A DNA stretch of 64,000 nt from Gavia stellata (taxonomy: Eukaryota; Chordata; Aves; Gaviiformes; Gaviidae), in NCBI RefSeq assembly GCF_030936135.1, contig NC_082596.1:102075383-102139382 (forward strand). Direction: 5' to 3'. The position numbers and the translations under genes were made by a program. This document shows, one piece after another, positions 37,801-46,509 of this stretch. Each line of letters begins with the position of its first letter. The first letter of the stretch is position 1. A model generated the notes under the pieces. That model saw only the letters and a program-made list of their open reading frames with translations, had not been told where the DNA came from and made no database searches.

Positions 37801-40800
37801 AATCCAGCTGCAAGGGACCAGTTCCTTCTGCTTGCCCCATAACAGGATCAGCTAGGACCATGTCACTCCTGACATATGGTTGTATAATATGCATGATTTA
37901 TTCAGTCTGTTCTGGTCCCTAGATCTTTTCTTTTACTAGAAAATTGTTGGGTTCTCCCTCTTCCTCTCCTCCCATCTGATTTTTTTTTTTTTTTTTTTTT
38001 TTGCTGCAGGGTGAACCTATTGTTTCTGTTTCCTGAATTTAAGGAATAGACTATTTTCATCCTCCATTAAAATAGCCATAAGTGTGCTTAGTCATCAGTA
38101 TACTTAGGCTGTTAGGTATTATCTTAGGTTTACATCCACTCTCTCAATCTTTTCTTTTTTTGAGCTAAACAGCTGCACTTCATTCAGTTTTTCCTCATGT
38201 GCTTTCTTAGGCCTGCAGTCACGTTCCTCTGGACTCCTTCCAGTTGTTCTGTCTCTCTAAGCATAGTGGTACAAATTGGACACATCACTCCAGCTCGTGT
38301 CTTACTGATGTGAAATAGCGCAGAACTTATCCACATTCTGTAGACTGTATTTCTGTTTTGACATCCCACAGTCCTACTGAATTCACGTACTTGTGATCTT
38401 CTATAACACCTGGATCCCTTACTGTAGAGTTGTCAGTTAAACAGTTGTCCCTATCATATATTGGATATTGCATACCAAGTTATTTGTGCCAAACTTTAAC
38501 TTGTCCATATTAAATAGCATCTTCTTACTTGTACATCTCCACTTTATTAAGACTATTTTGAGTTCTAATCACTTCCCCCTCTACATAAGATCTCCTACAT
38601 CCGTAAGTTAATATAGGTTTAGTTGAAGTTTACTCCAAAGAGGCATTAAATGTTTTGTCCTGTTAATAGTATCCTTCTTTCTTGAAGGATTCATACTTTG
38701 AGATTCGTACGTGAACTTCCTTTTACTAGTCGTATACATAATCATTGGTAAATGCATCTTATTTTTGTCTTGTATTTCTATTTTTTTAATCTCTGCATGC
38801 TCATATTCATTTCATACTTAGTTGTCTGATGTAATTTTCACTTTCTGTGTACTTGTGTTTAAAGTCAGTGATGAGCTCATGGTTTAGCTGAGACAATCTG
38901 TTAGTACCGTCCTACCTGCATGGGGACAGCTTTTGCTTGTGCTCTTGGTAACAGTTCTTTGAGGATTTCTGTAGGGTCTAACTTAGCTTTTCACTTAGAT
39001 TAGTCTTCATGAGAACTTCCCTATTAACTTCAAGTTTATTGAAGCCTTCTCAAAGGTGATTGTTCTCTATTCTTCCCTTTCTAGGGTTGTGAACTCCTGT
39101 GCAGTAAGGTCGTTCTCATCCAGATTACTACTTAATTTCACATTCTCTGGTTGGAGTGCCTTAGGCATTGACTACCTACTCCAGAAGTGGCCAGTTTTAC
39201 TATGTCCAGGATCTGGTTTTATTCTCAGTCAGGTACTCCCAGAGTGGATTATTACCAACCACATGTACGGGACACTGCACAGCCCAGTCTGACAACAGAT
39301 CAGCATTTTGGGCAGTCAGTTAACATTGCCTTCTGCACTGGATTTTGCTCAAGTTCCTGGGGCACCAGTTTGTACCCCTGGTATAGTTCATCTCCCCTTG
39401 CTAAAGCAGGACCAATTATATTAGTCTGTATCCTGGCAGATGTTGTCTAATCTTTTCTTATAGTGATATAATTGTCAGTTTCTTCCTAGGAAGTCTATTG
39501 GCTATCTGCAGTGCAGTAAGAGATTATTACCTTCTATTACAGTGAAAGCTGCACTGGCAACTTGTGCACTCTTTGTTTATTAGTTCATATTTTTAAATAG
39601 AAATAAAGGCAAGCGTTACGTCTTCCTTGCTTAAAGTTGATGTAAGTTGTCAAAACATAAAATTCTGCAGTTCAGTTCTAACTTGCAATTAGGGTATTGT
39701 TTTGTGTGATCCCATGATGCATTTCTGCCACAGGTTCTTTTTAAACTTGCATAAAATTTGAGGAAATAATATTCAATGACTTGAATTTTTCAGGAGTAGA
39801 ATAAACTTAGTGTGTATTCAGTAAGCGAAACACTCGTTACCTCAAGTTACTTGGGGTATGTATTAATAACTTCTAGCACAGATGAGTATGAACATATTTT
39901 CTATAAAGATTTTGCACATGCAAATTACTTTCTCTAAGCACTGCATTCAAATAATGTAACTTCATCAGTGGGGTTGTTATGATAAGGGGATTGAATTAGA
40001 CAGATAAAGTCAGCTCTTAAGTGCCTGAGAGGATGAAGCAGTGTTAACGGATGATATTTAAAGACTATTATGGTAACGATTCAGATGTATTTCTGGTGAA
40101 CTCTGTCACAGTAGAAGCTTTAAAATGAAAACTAAATCCTAGTACTTTAGTCCTGTGCTCTGTTGTGAGATTTGCTTGTTTTGTTCTCTTTTTTTTTCCC
40201 AGGCCACATTTCACAGCCCATTTAGTCAACTTGGACAGAGCCCAGAAGGATGTTCCTCTTACCTGTTTCCAAAAATCATGGGCTTAGCTAAGGTAAGAAT
40301 GTCTGCACTGTATGTGGTATCATCTGACCTTTGTGTGTTGGGTGTCCTCCAACTGTAAGAGCAAGTGGAATCACAGCAAGAATCCTCAAAGAAAGCTCCT
40401 GTTTGCATCTTTTGAAGCGAAGATGAAGAGTGTAATGACAGTGTCAGCACAGGCACCATAACAGAGTAGTGACCACTTGTAAAGCCATACTGTGATACTG
40501 ATGAAGGTTTTCTTTCTCATGGCTTCCTACAGCTTCTTGAGATAATTTCTATATGGCAAGACGTTGTATCTTTCTTCCAGCAATGGGAAGGAATGATGTA
40601 AAGAAGGATTTAAAAAAAAGAAAATAAGAGCACTCTTAACAAATGTCTTGGTAAGCTGCCTTTATCAGGCAAGGGAGCAGGCGTTGCAGTGGTTTCTGCC
40701 AACCCTGTGGGAAGCTAGTATTCAACCATTCCTCCAAATGTGAATTTGAAGCAATCCATTTACGTATTTACTTCCAGACCTTTTATACTATCTATTTTGT

Positions 40801-43452
40801 TCTAATATATATTGGTCTTCTGTAAATACTTATTTTCTCTGTCTACTGTAGAAATAAGGAGACTAAATAATAGTAATTCAAAAAAAACCAAACCACCAGG
40901 AGAGACAGCAGAATCTAAATTTTCTTTTCTTAGAATGGCATAACTCCTTTTCTGCTGCTTTTGATGTCCCACAGAAGAAAACTGGATAGTTTCAAATACT
41001 TGTCTGATATTATTGCCGGCATTAGTATAATGTATTTTTGTTGAGCAGGGTTTAAATCTGTAAGGAGTAGAGCAATTGCTTCATAAACATCCAAGTATCA
41101 AGGGTAGTCTGTTGAGTGAGACAGAACCTACCAGTACATGTTCTAGAAATCTTGGAGTCACTGCAGGAAGCGAACAAACACGTTTATGATGAGGTAATTT
41201 CAGGTGACAACCTTGGAGCTCTGCTCAAAAAGACATATAGACTCTTGGTGAACAATAGGAGCTGGAGGCCAGTCAGTAGTGGTATAGCCCAGGGGCTGAT
41301 ACTGGGTCTAATACTTATTTAACCTCTTTGTTATGGCCTGGATGATGGGACTGAGTAGATAACGCAAAACTGAGAGGAATGGTTGGTAACACCAGATGCA
41401 TTGCCATTCAAAGGGACCTGGACAGGCTGGAGAATTCAAGAATCTCGTAGAATTCAGCAAAGGAAAAGACAAAGTCCTGTACCTGGGAAGAAATAATCCC
41501 ATGCACCAGTGCATGCTGGGGGCTTACTGGCTGGAAAGCAGCTTTGCAGAGAAGGACCTGTGTGTCCTGGTGGACAACAAGTTGCCCATGAGCCAGCAAT
41601 GCACCCTGGCAGCAAAGAAGGCTAACGGTATCCTGGGTTGCATTAGATGGAGCGTTGCCAGCAGGTTGAGGGAGGTGATTCTTCCCCTCTGCTCAGTGCT
41701 GGTGAGACCACAGCTGGAGTGCTGTGTTTGGGTTTGGGCTCTGGCTACAAGAGAGACATGGACATACTAGAGCAGGCCCAGCAAAGAGCCACAAAGGTGA
41801 TGAAGGCACTGGAGCATATTACATATGAGAGAGCTGGGACTGTTTTTCTGGAGCAGAGAAGGCTTGGGGGTATCTTACCAATGTTTATAAATACCTGATG
41901 GGAGGGTGTAAAGAAGACAGAGACAGATTCTAGTCAGTGGTGCTCAGTGACAAGACAAGTGGAAGGGAGTACAAATTGAAACACAGGAAATTCCATCTGA
42001 ATGTAAAAAAAATAATTTTATAGTGAGAGTGGTGAAACACGGGAACAGGTTGTGCAGAGATGCTGTGAATTCTTCATCCTTGGAGAAGTGTCTTCATCTG
42101 TGGAGGTATTCAAAACCCAACAGGACACAGTCCTGGGCAGCCTGCTCCAGCTGACCCTGCTGGAGTGGGGGGTTTGACTAGACAGTATCTGGACGTCTCC
42201 TCCAACCTCATCTCTTCTGTGATTCTGTGTTCTTTTCAGAGGGTAGACATTAATGAGCAAGAGAGTAAAATAAATTACTCAAGTCTTGTGTCTCGTTGAA
42301 TCACACTTTTTACTTTTCTTTACATAGGCAAGTGAGATGTTGCTTTTCAATAAAAAGCTGACTGCAGCAGAAGCCTGTGCCCAGGGACTTGTGACTGAAG
42401 TCTTCCCTGACAGGACTTTTCAGAAGGAAGTTTGGGCAAGATTAGAAGCTTATGCAAGCCTCCCCAAAAATGTCAGTATTTTGAATTTTTCTCACCTTGT
42501 AAGCCTGTAGCATTCCCAATCCTCCTGCCAAACCTATCCTGTTACTTGGTTTCATTTCATCCCTAATTGAAATAGCAAGGCTCAATATATTTTCCTTCAA
42601 GCACAGATCTGTCCCTGTCCCTCTGCTGCTGTGAAATAGATACCTCTCTTCTACCCTGGCTGAATCTAAGACAGTGCACTGTACACAGAGATTCGATGGC
42701 TGAAAAGCCTTAAAAACTAACTAACTAATCCACTTGCAGTCTCTGTGTGTATGCCTTGATGCCTTCTCTTAGATTTTTATTTTGGCAATAGTTTAGGTTT
42801 AAGAGCCTTACCATCGGTTCTACAATATTAATTGTACTGTGTGCACTGTGGGTGCTCAAGATGACACTTGGTGGCTTTACTTTTTGCTGAATTCAGTCAT
42901 CCTGCTCACTAGTTTAGGTTTTGCAAAACTACTTGAGTCACAACAGTGTTCTGTTACCTTGGACAAGAGGAGGCACTTGTGCCAACTGCTGATAACGTAG
43001 GTTGCATTTGGCACTGCAGACAGTTGAACAGGTTTCACTTCTTATGCCCATCTACTCTGATTATGAGCGCTTAGTGGACTGCTGTTTCGCTTCCCATGAA
43101 CCTCCTGCACCTTATTAGCAGCCTTAGTAATTAAATGCAATAATAACTTCCAGCGAAAAGGTTGACTAAAAGTTAAGAAGTACAATGTTAATACAACTGT
43201 GTTGGAACGCCAATGTGTTTATTGTGCTATTTGCTGAAACATTAAATTAAGGTACAGAAAACATAACTTCCTAATGTTCCTGTCTTTCTCCTCCAGTCCT
43301 TGGCAGTGTCAAAGCAACTGTTACGAAGTGTGGAAAAGGAGAAGCTCCATGAAGTCAACAGTAAAGAGTGTGAAGTCCTGAAGGAGAGGTGGTTATCTGA
43401 TGAATGTGTAAATGCTATTGTCAACTTCTTTCAGAAGAAATCAAAACTCTAG
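10421..43452 (+). CDS. ECI2: Enoyl-CoA delta isomerase 2, complete ten-exon gene
   Basis: ECI2 converts 3-cis and 3-trans-enoyl-CoA to 2-trans-enoyl-CoA so that unsaturated fatty acids can be beta-oxidised in mitochondria and peroxisomes. Joined exons (10421-10482, 29099-29261, 30546-30644, 32277-32468, 33292-33361, 35241-35343, 36986-37106, 40203-40292, 42328-42471, 43297-43452) give 1200 nt, 399 residues plus stop, close to the human length. Residues 1 to about 38 are a basic presequence. About 42-125 form an acyl-CoA-binding domain (KWDAWNSLG at 96-104). The crotonase fold starts near 145, with [11 protein letters not shown] (160-170), SSGNDL (202-207) and NGPAIGI (248-254) shaping the CoA and oxyanion pocket, and SPEG (283-286) carrying the probable catalytic Glu285. 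The last three residues are SKL, a PTS1 signal. Every junction keeps frame. The start ATG has A at -3 and G at +4. Confidence 0.97.
18849..19382 (-). mobile_element. CR1 LINE 3' fragment, antisense in ECI2 intron 1
   Basis: Read on the + strand it begins with the reversed CR1 tail (AATCACAGACTGGTTGAGG, then GGAAGGGACCTCTGGAGGTC) and continues through the diagnostic reversed 3' region, including 'GTTTCCTCATGTTCAGGAGGA' type sequence and the CCAGGTGTGGCCTCACCAG segment, before breaking off near GAGTAGAGGGGA. It is 5'-truncated, as nearly all CR1 copies are. Small open frames on the + strand inside it are by-products. Confidence 0.92.
20008..20054. repeat. 27-bp tandem duplication
   Basis: TTTCTAAAAGTGATGTTCTC occurs at 20008-20027 and again identically at 20035-20054, an offset of 27 bp. 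It lies in ECI2 intron 1, and the perfect identity points to a recent local duplication. Confidence 0.85.
29099..29261 (+). CDS. ECI2: ECI2 coding exon 2
   Basis: Completes codon 21 and runs to residue 75, covering the rest of the presequence and the first part of the acyl-CoA-binding domain ([25 protein letters not shown]). The acceptor used here, CTAACAG at 29098, gives a presequence length like the human protein. A second acceptor, TCTCCTCTAG at 29050, would also keep the frame and add 16 residues. The donor is CAG|GTAGGC at 29262; the exon ends in phase 0. Confidence 0.9.
29262..30545 (+). other. ECI2: ECI2 intron 2
   Basis: About 1.3 kb of AT-rich sequence. The only structure noted is a 21-bp tandem duplication: TTATTCAAAGAAATAGAGCC at 29490-29509 and again at 29511-29530. 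Nothing gene-like was found. Confidence 0.8.
30546..30644 (+). CDS. ECI2: ECI2 coding exon 3
   Basis: Thirty-three codons (residues 76-108), phase 0 at both ends, with acceptor TTTTCAG and donor CAG|GTGACA. Encodes [12 protein letters not shown] and [12 protein letters not shown], the most conserved part of acyl-CoA-binding domains. Confidence 0.96.
30645..32276 (+). other. ECI2: ECI2 intron 3
   Basis: About 1.6 kb, AT-rich, with T-runs near 31490-31505 and 32155-32168. It holds the short palindromic element described at 31852-31981. No other gene or RNA signal was recognised. Confidence 0.75.
31852..31981. mobile_element. Possible miniature inverted-repeat element flanked by TA
   Basis: TATTTTGTTGGAGAA at 31852-31866 is repeated as a perfect reverse complement at 31967-31981, with 100 bp between the arms. 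If the outer TA on each side is a target duplication, the element has 13-bp terminal inverted repeats and is 126 bp long, the pattern of a Tc1/mariner-type miniature element. A single copy in this window cannot prove it. Confidence 0.4.
32277..32468 (+). CDS. ECI2: ECI2 coding exon 4
   Basis: Sixty-four codons (residues 109-172), phase 0 at both ends. The start ([14 protein letters not shown]) finishes the acyl-CoA-binding domain. The middle (about 123-143) is a polar linker rich in Ala, Glu, Lys and Ser. The end ([16 protein letters not shown]) is the start of the crotonase domain. The acceptor is TTTCATTACAG and the donor AAG|GTAAAG. Confidence 0.96.
33292..33361 (+). CDS. ECI2: ECI2 coding exon 5
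   Basis: Seventy nucleotides encoding [20 protein letters not shown] and the following VIT, plus the first base of Gly196. The acceptor is CTCTTATGCAG and the donor G|GTACTC. It is a short helix and strand of the crotonase fold. Introns 4 (32469-33291) and 5 (33362-35240) on either side show nothing recognisable. Confidence 0.95.
35241..35343 (+). CDS. ECI2: ECI2 coding exon 6, with a very weak donor
   Basis: Encodes residues 196-229 and two bases of codon 230, including [12 protein letters not shown], the loop that supplies part of the oxyanion hole. The acceptor is TTCTCTGCAG. The donor is CAA|GTAGCA at 35344, which matches the consensus only at its first three intron bases. If the intron is kept, the frame reads Lys then TAG at once, so a missed splice truncates the protein at residue 230. 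Confidence 0.9.
35344..36985 (+). other. ECI2: ECI2 intron 6
   Basis: About 1.6 kb, AT-rich, ending in a good tract (TTCCTTCTGTCTAG). Open frames of 70-110 codons on both strands lack splice context or recognisable motifs, and no gene is supported. Confidence 0.75.
36986..37106 (+). CDS. ECI2: ECI2 coding exon 7
   Basis: Completes codon 230 and covers residues 231-270: [20 protein letters not shown] followed by AIGI and VYASDR. NGPAIGI is the second oxyanion-hole segment of the crotonase family. The donor is AGG|GTAAGT, a near-perfect match, and the exon ends in phase 0. Confidence 0.97.
38160..38640 (-). mobile_element. Ancient CR1/L3-type LINE relic, antisense
   Basis: On the + strand the order of motifs (TTTTTCCTCATGTGC, CTCTGGACTCCTTCCAG, GGACACATCACTCCAG, then ATAACACCTGGATCCCTTAC and ACTATTTTGAGTTCTAATC) follows the reversed 3' region of old amniote CR1/L3 elements. 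It is strongly diverged from the younger CR1 copies elsewhere in this window. Confidence 0.65.
39405..39560 (-). mobile_element. Ancient CR1 relic, antisense
   Basis: Sequence around TGGCAGATGTTGTCTAATC, followed by TTTCTTCCTAGGAAGTC, resembles the reversed region just before the 3' end of old CR1 elements. Divergence is high, and the borders are estimates. Confidence 0.4.
40203..40292 (+). CDS. ECI2: ECI2 coding exon 8
   Basis: Thirty codons (residues 271-300), phase 0 at both ends: [20 protein letters not shown], then [14 protein letters not shown] carries Glu285, which aligns with the glutamate thought to shuttle the proton in this isomerase family. The acceptor follows a T-run (TTTTTTTCCCAG) and the donor is AAG|GTAAGA. 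Confidence 0.97.
40293..42327 (+). other. ECI2: ECI2 intron 8
   Basis: About 2.0 kb, more than half of it a sense-oriented CR1 (41110-42230). Only about 97 bp separate the CR1 tail from the exon 9 acceptor. Confidence 0.8.
41110..42230 (+). mobile_element. CR1 LINE, sense strand, in ECI2 intron 8
   Basis: A 5'-truncated CR1 with part of the reverse-transcriptase region and the 3' UTR. Recognisable pieces run in the correct order: the AGTGGTATAGCCCAGGGG segment, the GGACCTGGACAGGCTGGAGA segment, then AAGGACCTGTGTGTCCTGG, GTGAGACCACAGCTGGAGTG, GCAAAGAGCCACAAAGGTGA, and the tail TCTGTGATTCTGTG at about 42217-42230. Frames of 83-124 codons inside it are broken pieces of its reading frame. The 5' limit is approximate; the match is clear only from about 41225. 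Confidence 0.9.
42328..42471 (+). CDS. ECI2: ECI2 coding exon 9
   Basis: Forty-eight codons (residues 301-348), phase 0 at both ends: [20 protein letters not shown], then LVTEVFPD and a helix ending SLPKN. These are the C-terminal helices of the crotonase fold that pack at the trimer interface. The acceptor is TTTACATAG and the donor AAT|GTCAGT. Confidence 0.96.
43297..43452 (+). CDS. ECI2: ECI2 terminal coding exon 10
   Basis: Residues 349-399 and a TAG stop at 43450-43452. Encodes [20 protein letters not shown] onward and ends KKSKL. The final SKL is a canonical type 1 peroxisomal targeting signal. The acceptor is TTCTCCTCCAG. Intron 9 (42472-43296) before it holds nothing recognisable. 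Confidence 0.97.
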   Translation, partial: SLAVSKQLLRSVEKEKLHEVNSKECEVLKERWLSDECVNAIVNFFQKKSKL

Positions 43453-43508
43453 TCTTCACCAGTAGAATAATTCACCTTCTGGCAATAGCTTAATCTGCCC
43501 TTATTGTT

Positions 43509-43514
43509 AATAAA
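43509..43514 (+). promoter_or_regulatory. ECI2: ECI2 proximal polyadenylation signal
   Basis: AATAAA lies 57 bp after the stop codon and is followed by a GU-rich stretch near 43543-43570, so a very short 3' UTR is likely. Confidence 0.75.
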
Positions 43515-43760
43515 CTTTCTCTTCACATAATAATTCTTATACCTTTTGATGTGGTATATTTCTGTTCTGAGTACTGGGTTAAAACTGGTTCGTAAAATTA
43601 ATACAATGTTATGTGCCTTGGATCCATTATGGATGTTTAGGTTGGGGGAAAAAAGGTTCATTATTCTGTAGGCAGCAGTGATGTTTCTGAATAATACTAA
43701 AGTAGTTTCTCTTCCAAAAGAAGCAACAGATTCAATAGCACCATATTTTGATAGCTCTTC

Positions 43761-43827
43761 AATAAATGTCTTAGATTCTTTTTATTCATCTGTGAGGAAG
43801 GAAATACTGTATTAATGAAAAAATAAA
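43761..43827 (+). promoter_or_regulatory. ECI2: ECI2 distal polyadenylation signals
   Basis: Two more AATAAA hexamers occur at 43761-43766 and 43822-43827. The second is followed by TTTCTGTTGTGCTG, a good downstream element, so a longer 3' UTR ending near 43850 is possible. Confidence 0.55.
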
Positions 43828-44399
43828 CAGAAGTATTTAATTTCTGTTGTGCTGATTCTTACTCTTTCTGTAGGACAGCCTCCGTGAGAGGGAAAGTAGT
43901 TCCTGGAGGTGTGTTAATATAATAGAAGTATTCACTTGACTAACTTGAAGATTCTCAAAGATGTTTGTTGTGAGCTTTATGGTTCTAATCTTAAATATTT
44001 TTTTCTATTAATTGCTTCATATTTCCCTTTTTCTGTGAAAAATCCCATTAAAGATAGTATGACCTTTTACTGTGGCCATTTTGGAGTTAAATTAACAAAA
44101 CAATTATTTTTCAACAGAAAATTTTTCTGTTGTTCATGGATGTCTTTGGGTAGAGAGTGTACCAGGCACTGCAGAGGACAGGGTCAGACTGCTGGGAGTA
44201 GGTAGGCATTTAGCTCCTGCCAGCGAATGGGAATTGTGGAGAAGCAGCAGTTACTCACCAGGAAAAGCCTCTCAATGACAAGGAGCTGATTGTTGTGGGG
44301 AGGAAAAAAAAAAAAATCAATCTTTAAGTTCAGTGCTCTAGACTCTGATTTCAAGAGCATTGATGTTGAGAGATCCAAAAGGCGACACTCTGGTTCTGG

Positions 44400-45620
44400 C
44401 CCCGCACGCGTAGGCAGGTATCTACATAAAAGCAGGGGTGCAGTGGGTGCCTACAGGCAATGTGGAGAGAGGCTGGCATAGGTGCAGCGGAGGTTGAAAT
44501 GGATTCTGGTTTCTTGTATGGATGCAAGTTGCCAGAGCACCGGGGTGCAGCACAGGGGTGGGAGCTGCTGGGGCAGAGCAGCCAGCTGCGAGAAATGGAT
44601 GGCTTTGGGTGCTGCCAGCAGGCCTTGGCTGAGACTTGCAGTGCCGCTGTTGGAAAGTCGCCTGGGCAGCATGGACGTTCAGGATGGCTGCTTGGCTATG
44701 GCACCACTACCTGGCATGGTAAGTAGGTCTTAAAATCCAGGCTTTGCCTCGAACATGGTACCTGGCCCTTGGGATTTAACCACTGAGAAAGAAGGAAAAA
44801 AACAAAACCAAAAAAGTGGGTTCAGAGAAAGAGAAAATGAGAAGTGTGGGTATGCATTGCTCAGCTATGCTATAGCAGTTACATTTAATATTTCTTAGCA
44901 TCCAATTTACTTAGGGTCCTCCTTAGCCTTCTGTGAGAGTCAATGCTGCCACACAGGATTATCAGCAAAAAGAAGTCTGCTGTCACACACAGGATGGCAG
45001 AAGCAGGGCCAACAGAAACACAGGGAGAGTGAAGCAGTAGAGAGGTACAGGGGAGAAAGAGGTTAAATCTGCCAGGGAGACATGAGACCAGCCTTGGACC
45101 CAGCTGACAGGAAAGAGGGAAACCAAAGTAATTTCCTGTTAATCATGAAATAACATAGAAGAGGGCCAGGGAGGGCATGCTTCCAGCAGATGTGAAACAG
45201 CCAAGGGGCAGGGGGGCTCTGCTGCCTTCCCTCCCTGCACCAGAGAGTGGATGTGGCCCCAGGACCCAAGGTATGGCGGTGGGAGGAAGGATGTCTCTGT
45301 GAGGCAGCGTGCATGGGCAATGCTGCAGGGCAGGTGCAGCGGTGGGACTGAGGGGTGGCTGAGGCCTGGGGAACGGTGGCAGGAGATGCAGCGAGAGAAG
45401 AGTCTGGGATGGAGACCCAGGTGGGAGGCGAGTGCTGCCACAGGCTAGGCAGGCTCTGGGGCACCATGGTGTGGATGGGGCAGCTGCTGGGCTGCTGGCA
45501 AAGAGCCTTGCTGAGGCAGCGGGTTGCCCACTGGGGCCACACTGGCTCAGGGCAGGTGTTGCTGGGGTGCCCCAAGGTGTGAAGCTCCGTGCTGGCTGCA
45601 AAATGGCAGCAGCTTAGTGG
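44400..45620. other. GC-rich, G-over-C-skewed segment with overlapping open frames
   Basis: About 1.2 kb is clearly GC-richer than its surroundings and has far more G than C on the + strand. Frames are open on both strands (209 and 152 codons on minus at 45063-45692 and 45143-45601; 83 and 88 codons on + at 44460-44733). The minus-strand products are low-complexity, rich in Pro, Ser, His and Ala, and match no family I know. A strong donor-like site (CATG|GTAAGT) is at 44718-44724. It could be a diverged repeat, a non-coding RNA exon, or a lineage-specific insertion. Confidence 0.35.
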
Positions 45621-46423
45621 GGCGAGGAATAAGCCGAGAGCATAGCCAGGGATTAATGGTTGTTCAGTCTTTTGAAAGTTCTTTATTAGCAATAATGTTT
45701 AGTAGTACATGAGCTATGTCATCAAGTGTATTTTGTGTGTGTGTGATGTGTTTGATTTCCTCGAAGAAAAATGTAGCCATTGATAATCAGTTGATGGATG
45801 AAATAGCAGAAACAGGGTTTCCTTGATCAGTAGATGCCAGCATACCACTCACAGCAATGGGAGATGAACCATTACTGGTTTTGTAATGAATTAGATCTGC
45901 CGAAATATTTTTTCCTGTTCTGACTCTCTCTGAGTAATGAGACTAAACTAACATTGTTTCTAGGGAATAGAACTCCTGGGTGTTTTTAGTTAACTTTTTG
46001 AAAAGTTAAATCATTGTCTCGGATCACTTACAAAGTTCACTTCATAGCTTCTTTGTTCACAAAACCTTTGTTTCTGATTAGCAGCATCTTTAGCAATTTT
46101 TACATGTTTTGTAGTTGCCTGGAATTAAGAACAACAAGATAAGTCTGATGAATCTCTTCAAACAATTTCTACTCACTCCTTACAACAAATTAGCAACTTC
46201 AGATAATTTCTTCTGAAATACAGTCACTTATTAATTATATTTGTTATAATTGGATTGTGAGGATTACATCAAATGTTCCTGAATACTCCTTATGTTCCCT
46301 TCAAGGTATCACCGTTGGGTGGTGTACATCTTGCTAACATGGGGGTGCAATGTACAATAGGATTCGGGTCATGCTTGGCACAATTATACATGTGCTTAAT
46401 AATCTGCCTCTGTGTTTGTATAG

Positions 46424-46509
46424 AATCACAGGTGAAGAATCAAATAAATCTCATAGAAATACCAATGGCAAGATACCAATGGCAAGATATCTGCACCTGG
46501 TTTCAGAAA
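46424..46509 (+). other. Exon-like segment with GT-AG borders
   Basis: An 86-bp segment lies between TGTTTGTATAG and GTAAGT (donor AAA|GTAAGT). One frame is open through it. It includes a 14-bp tandem duplication of ACCAATGGCAAGAT (46461-46474, 46475-46488). The start resembles a reversed CR1 tail (ATAGAATCACAGG), which weakens the case. At most it is a non-coding RNA exon. Confidence 0.2.

Larger units (their letters stand above)
37107..40202 (+). other. ECI2: ECI2 intron 7
   Basis: About 3.1 kb. It contains a run of 23 T at 37980-38002 and two diverged antisense CR1 relics listed separately at 38160-38640 and 39405-39560. No gene is seen on either strand. Confidence 0.75.

Noticed and set aside
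41396-41898. Open frames of 83 and 124 codons in ECI2 intron 8
   Set aside because: They are fragments of the CR1 element's own reading frame, not a host gene.
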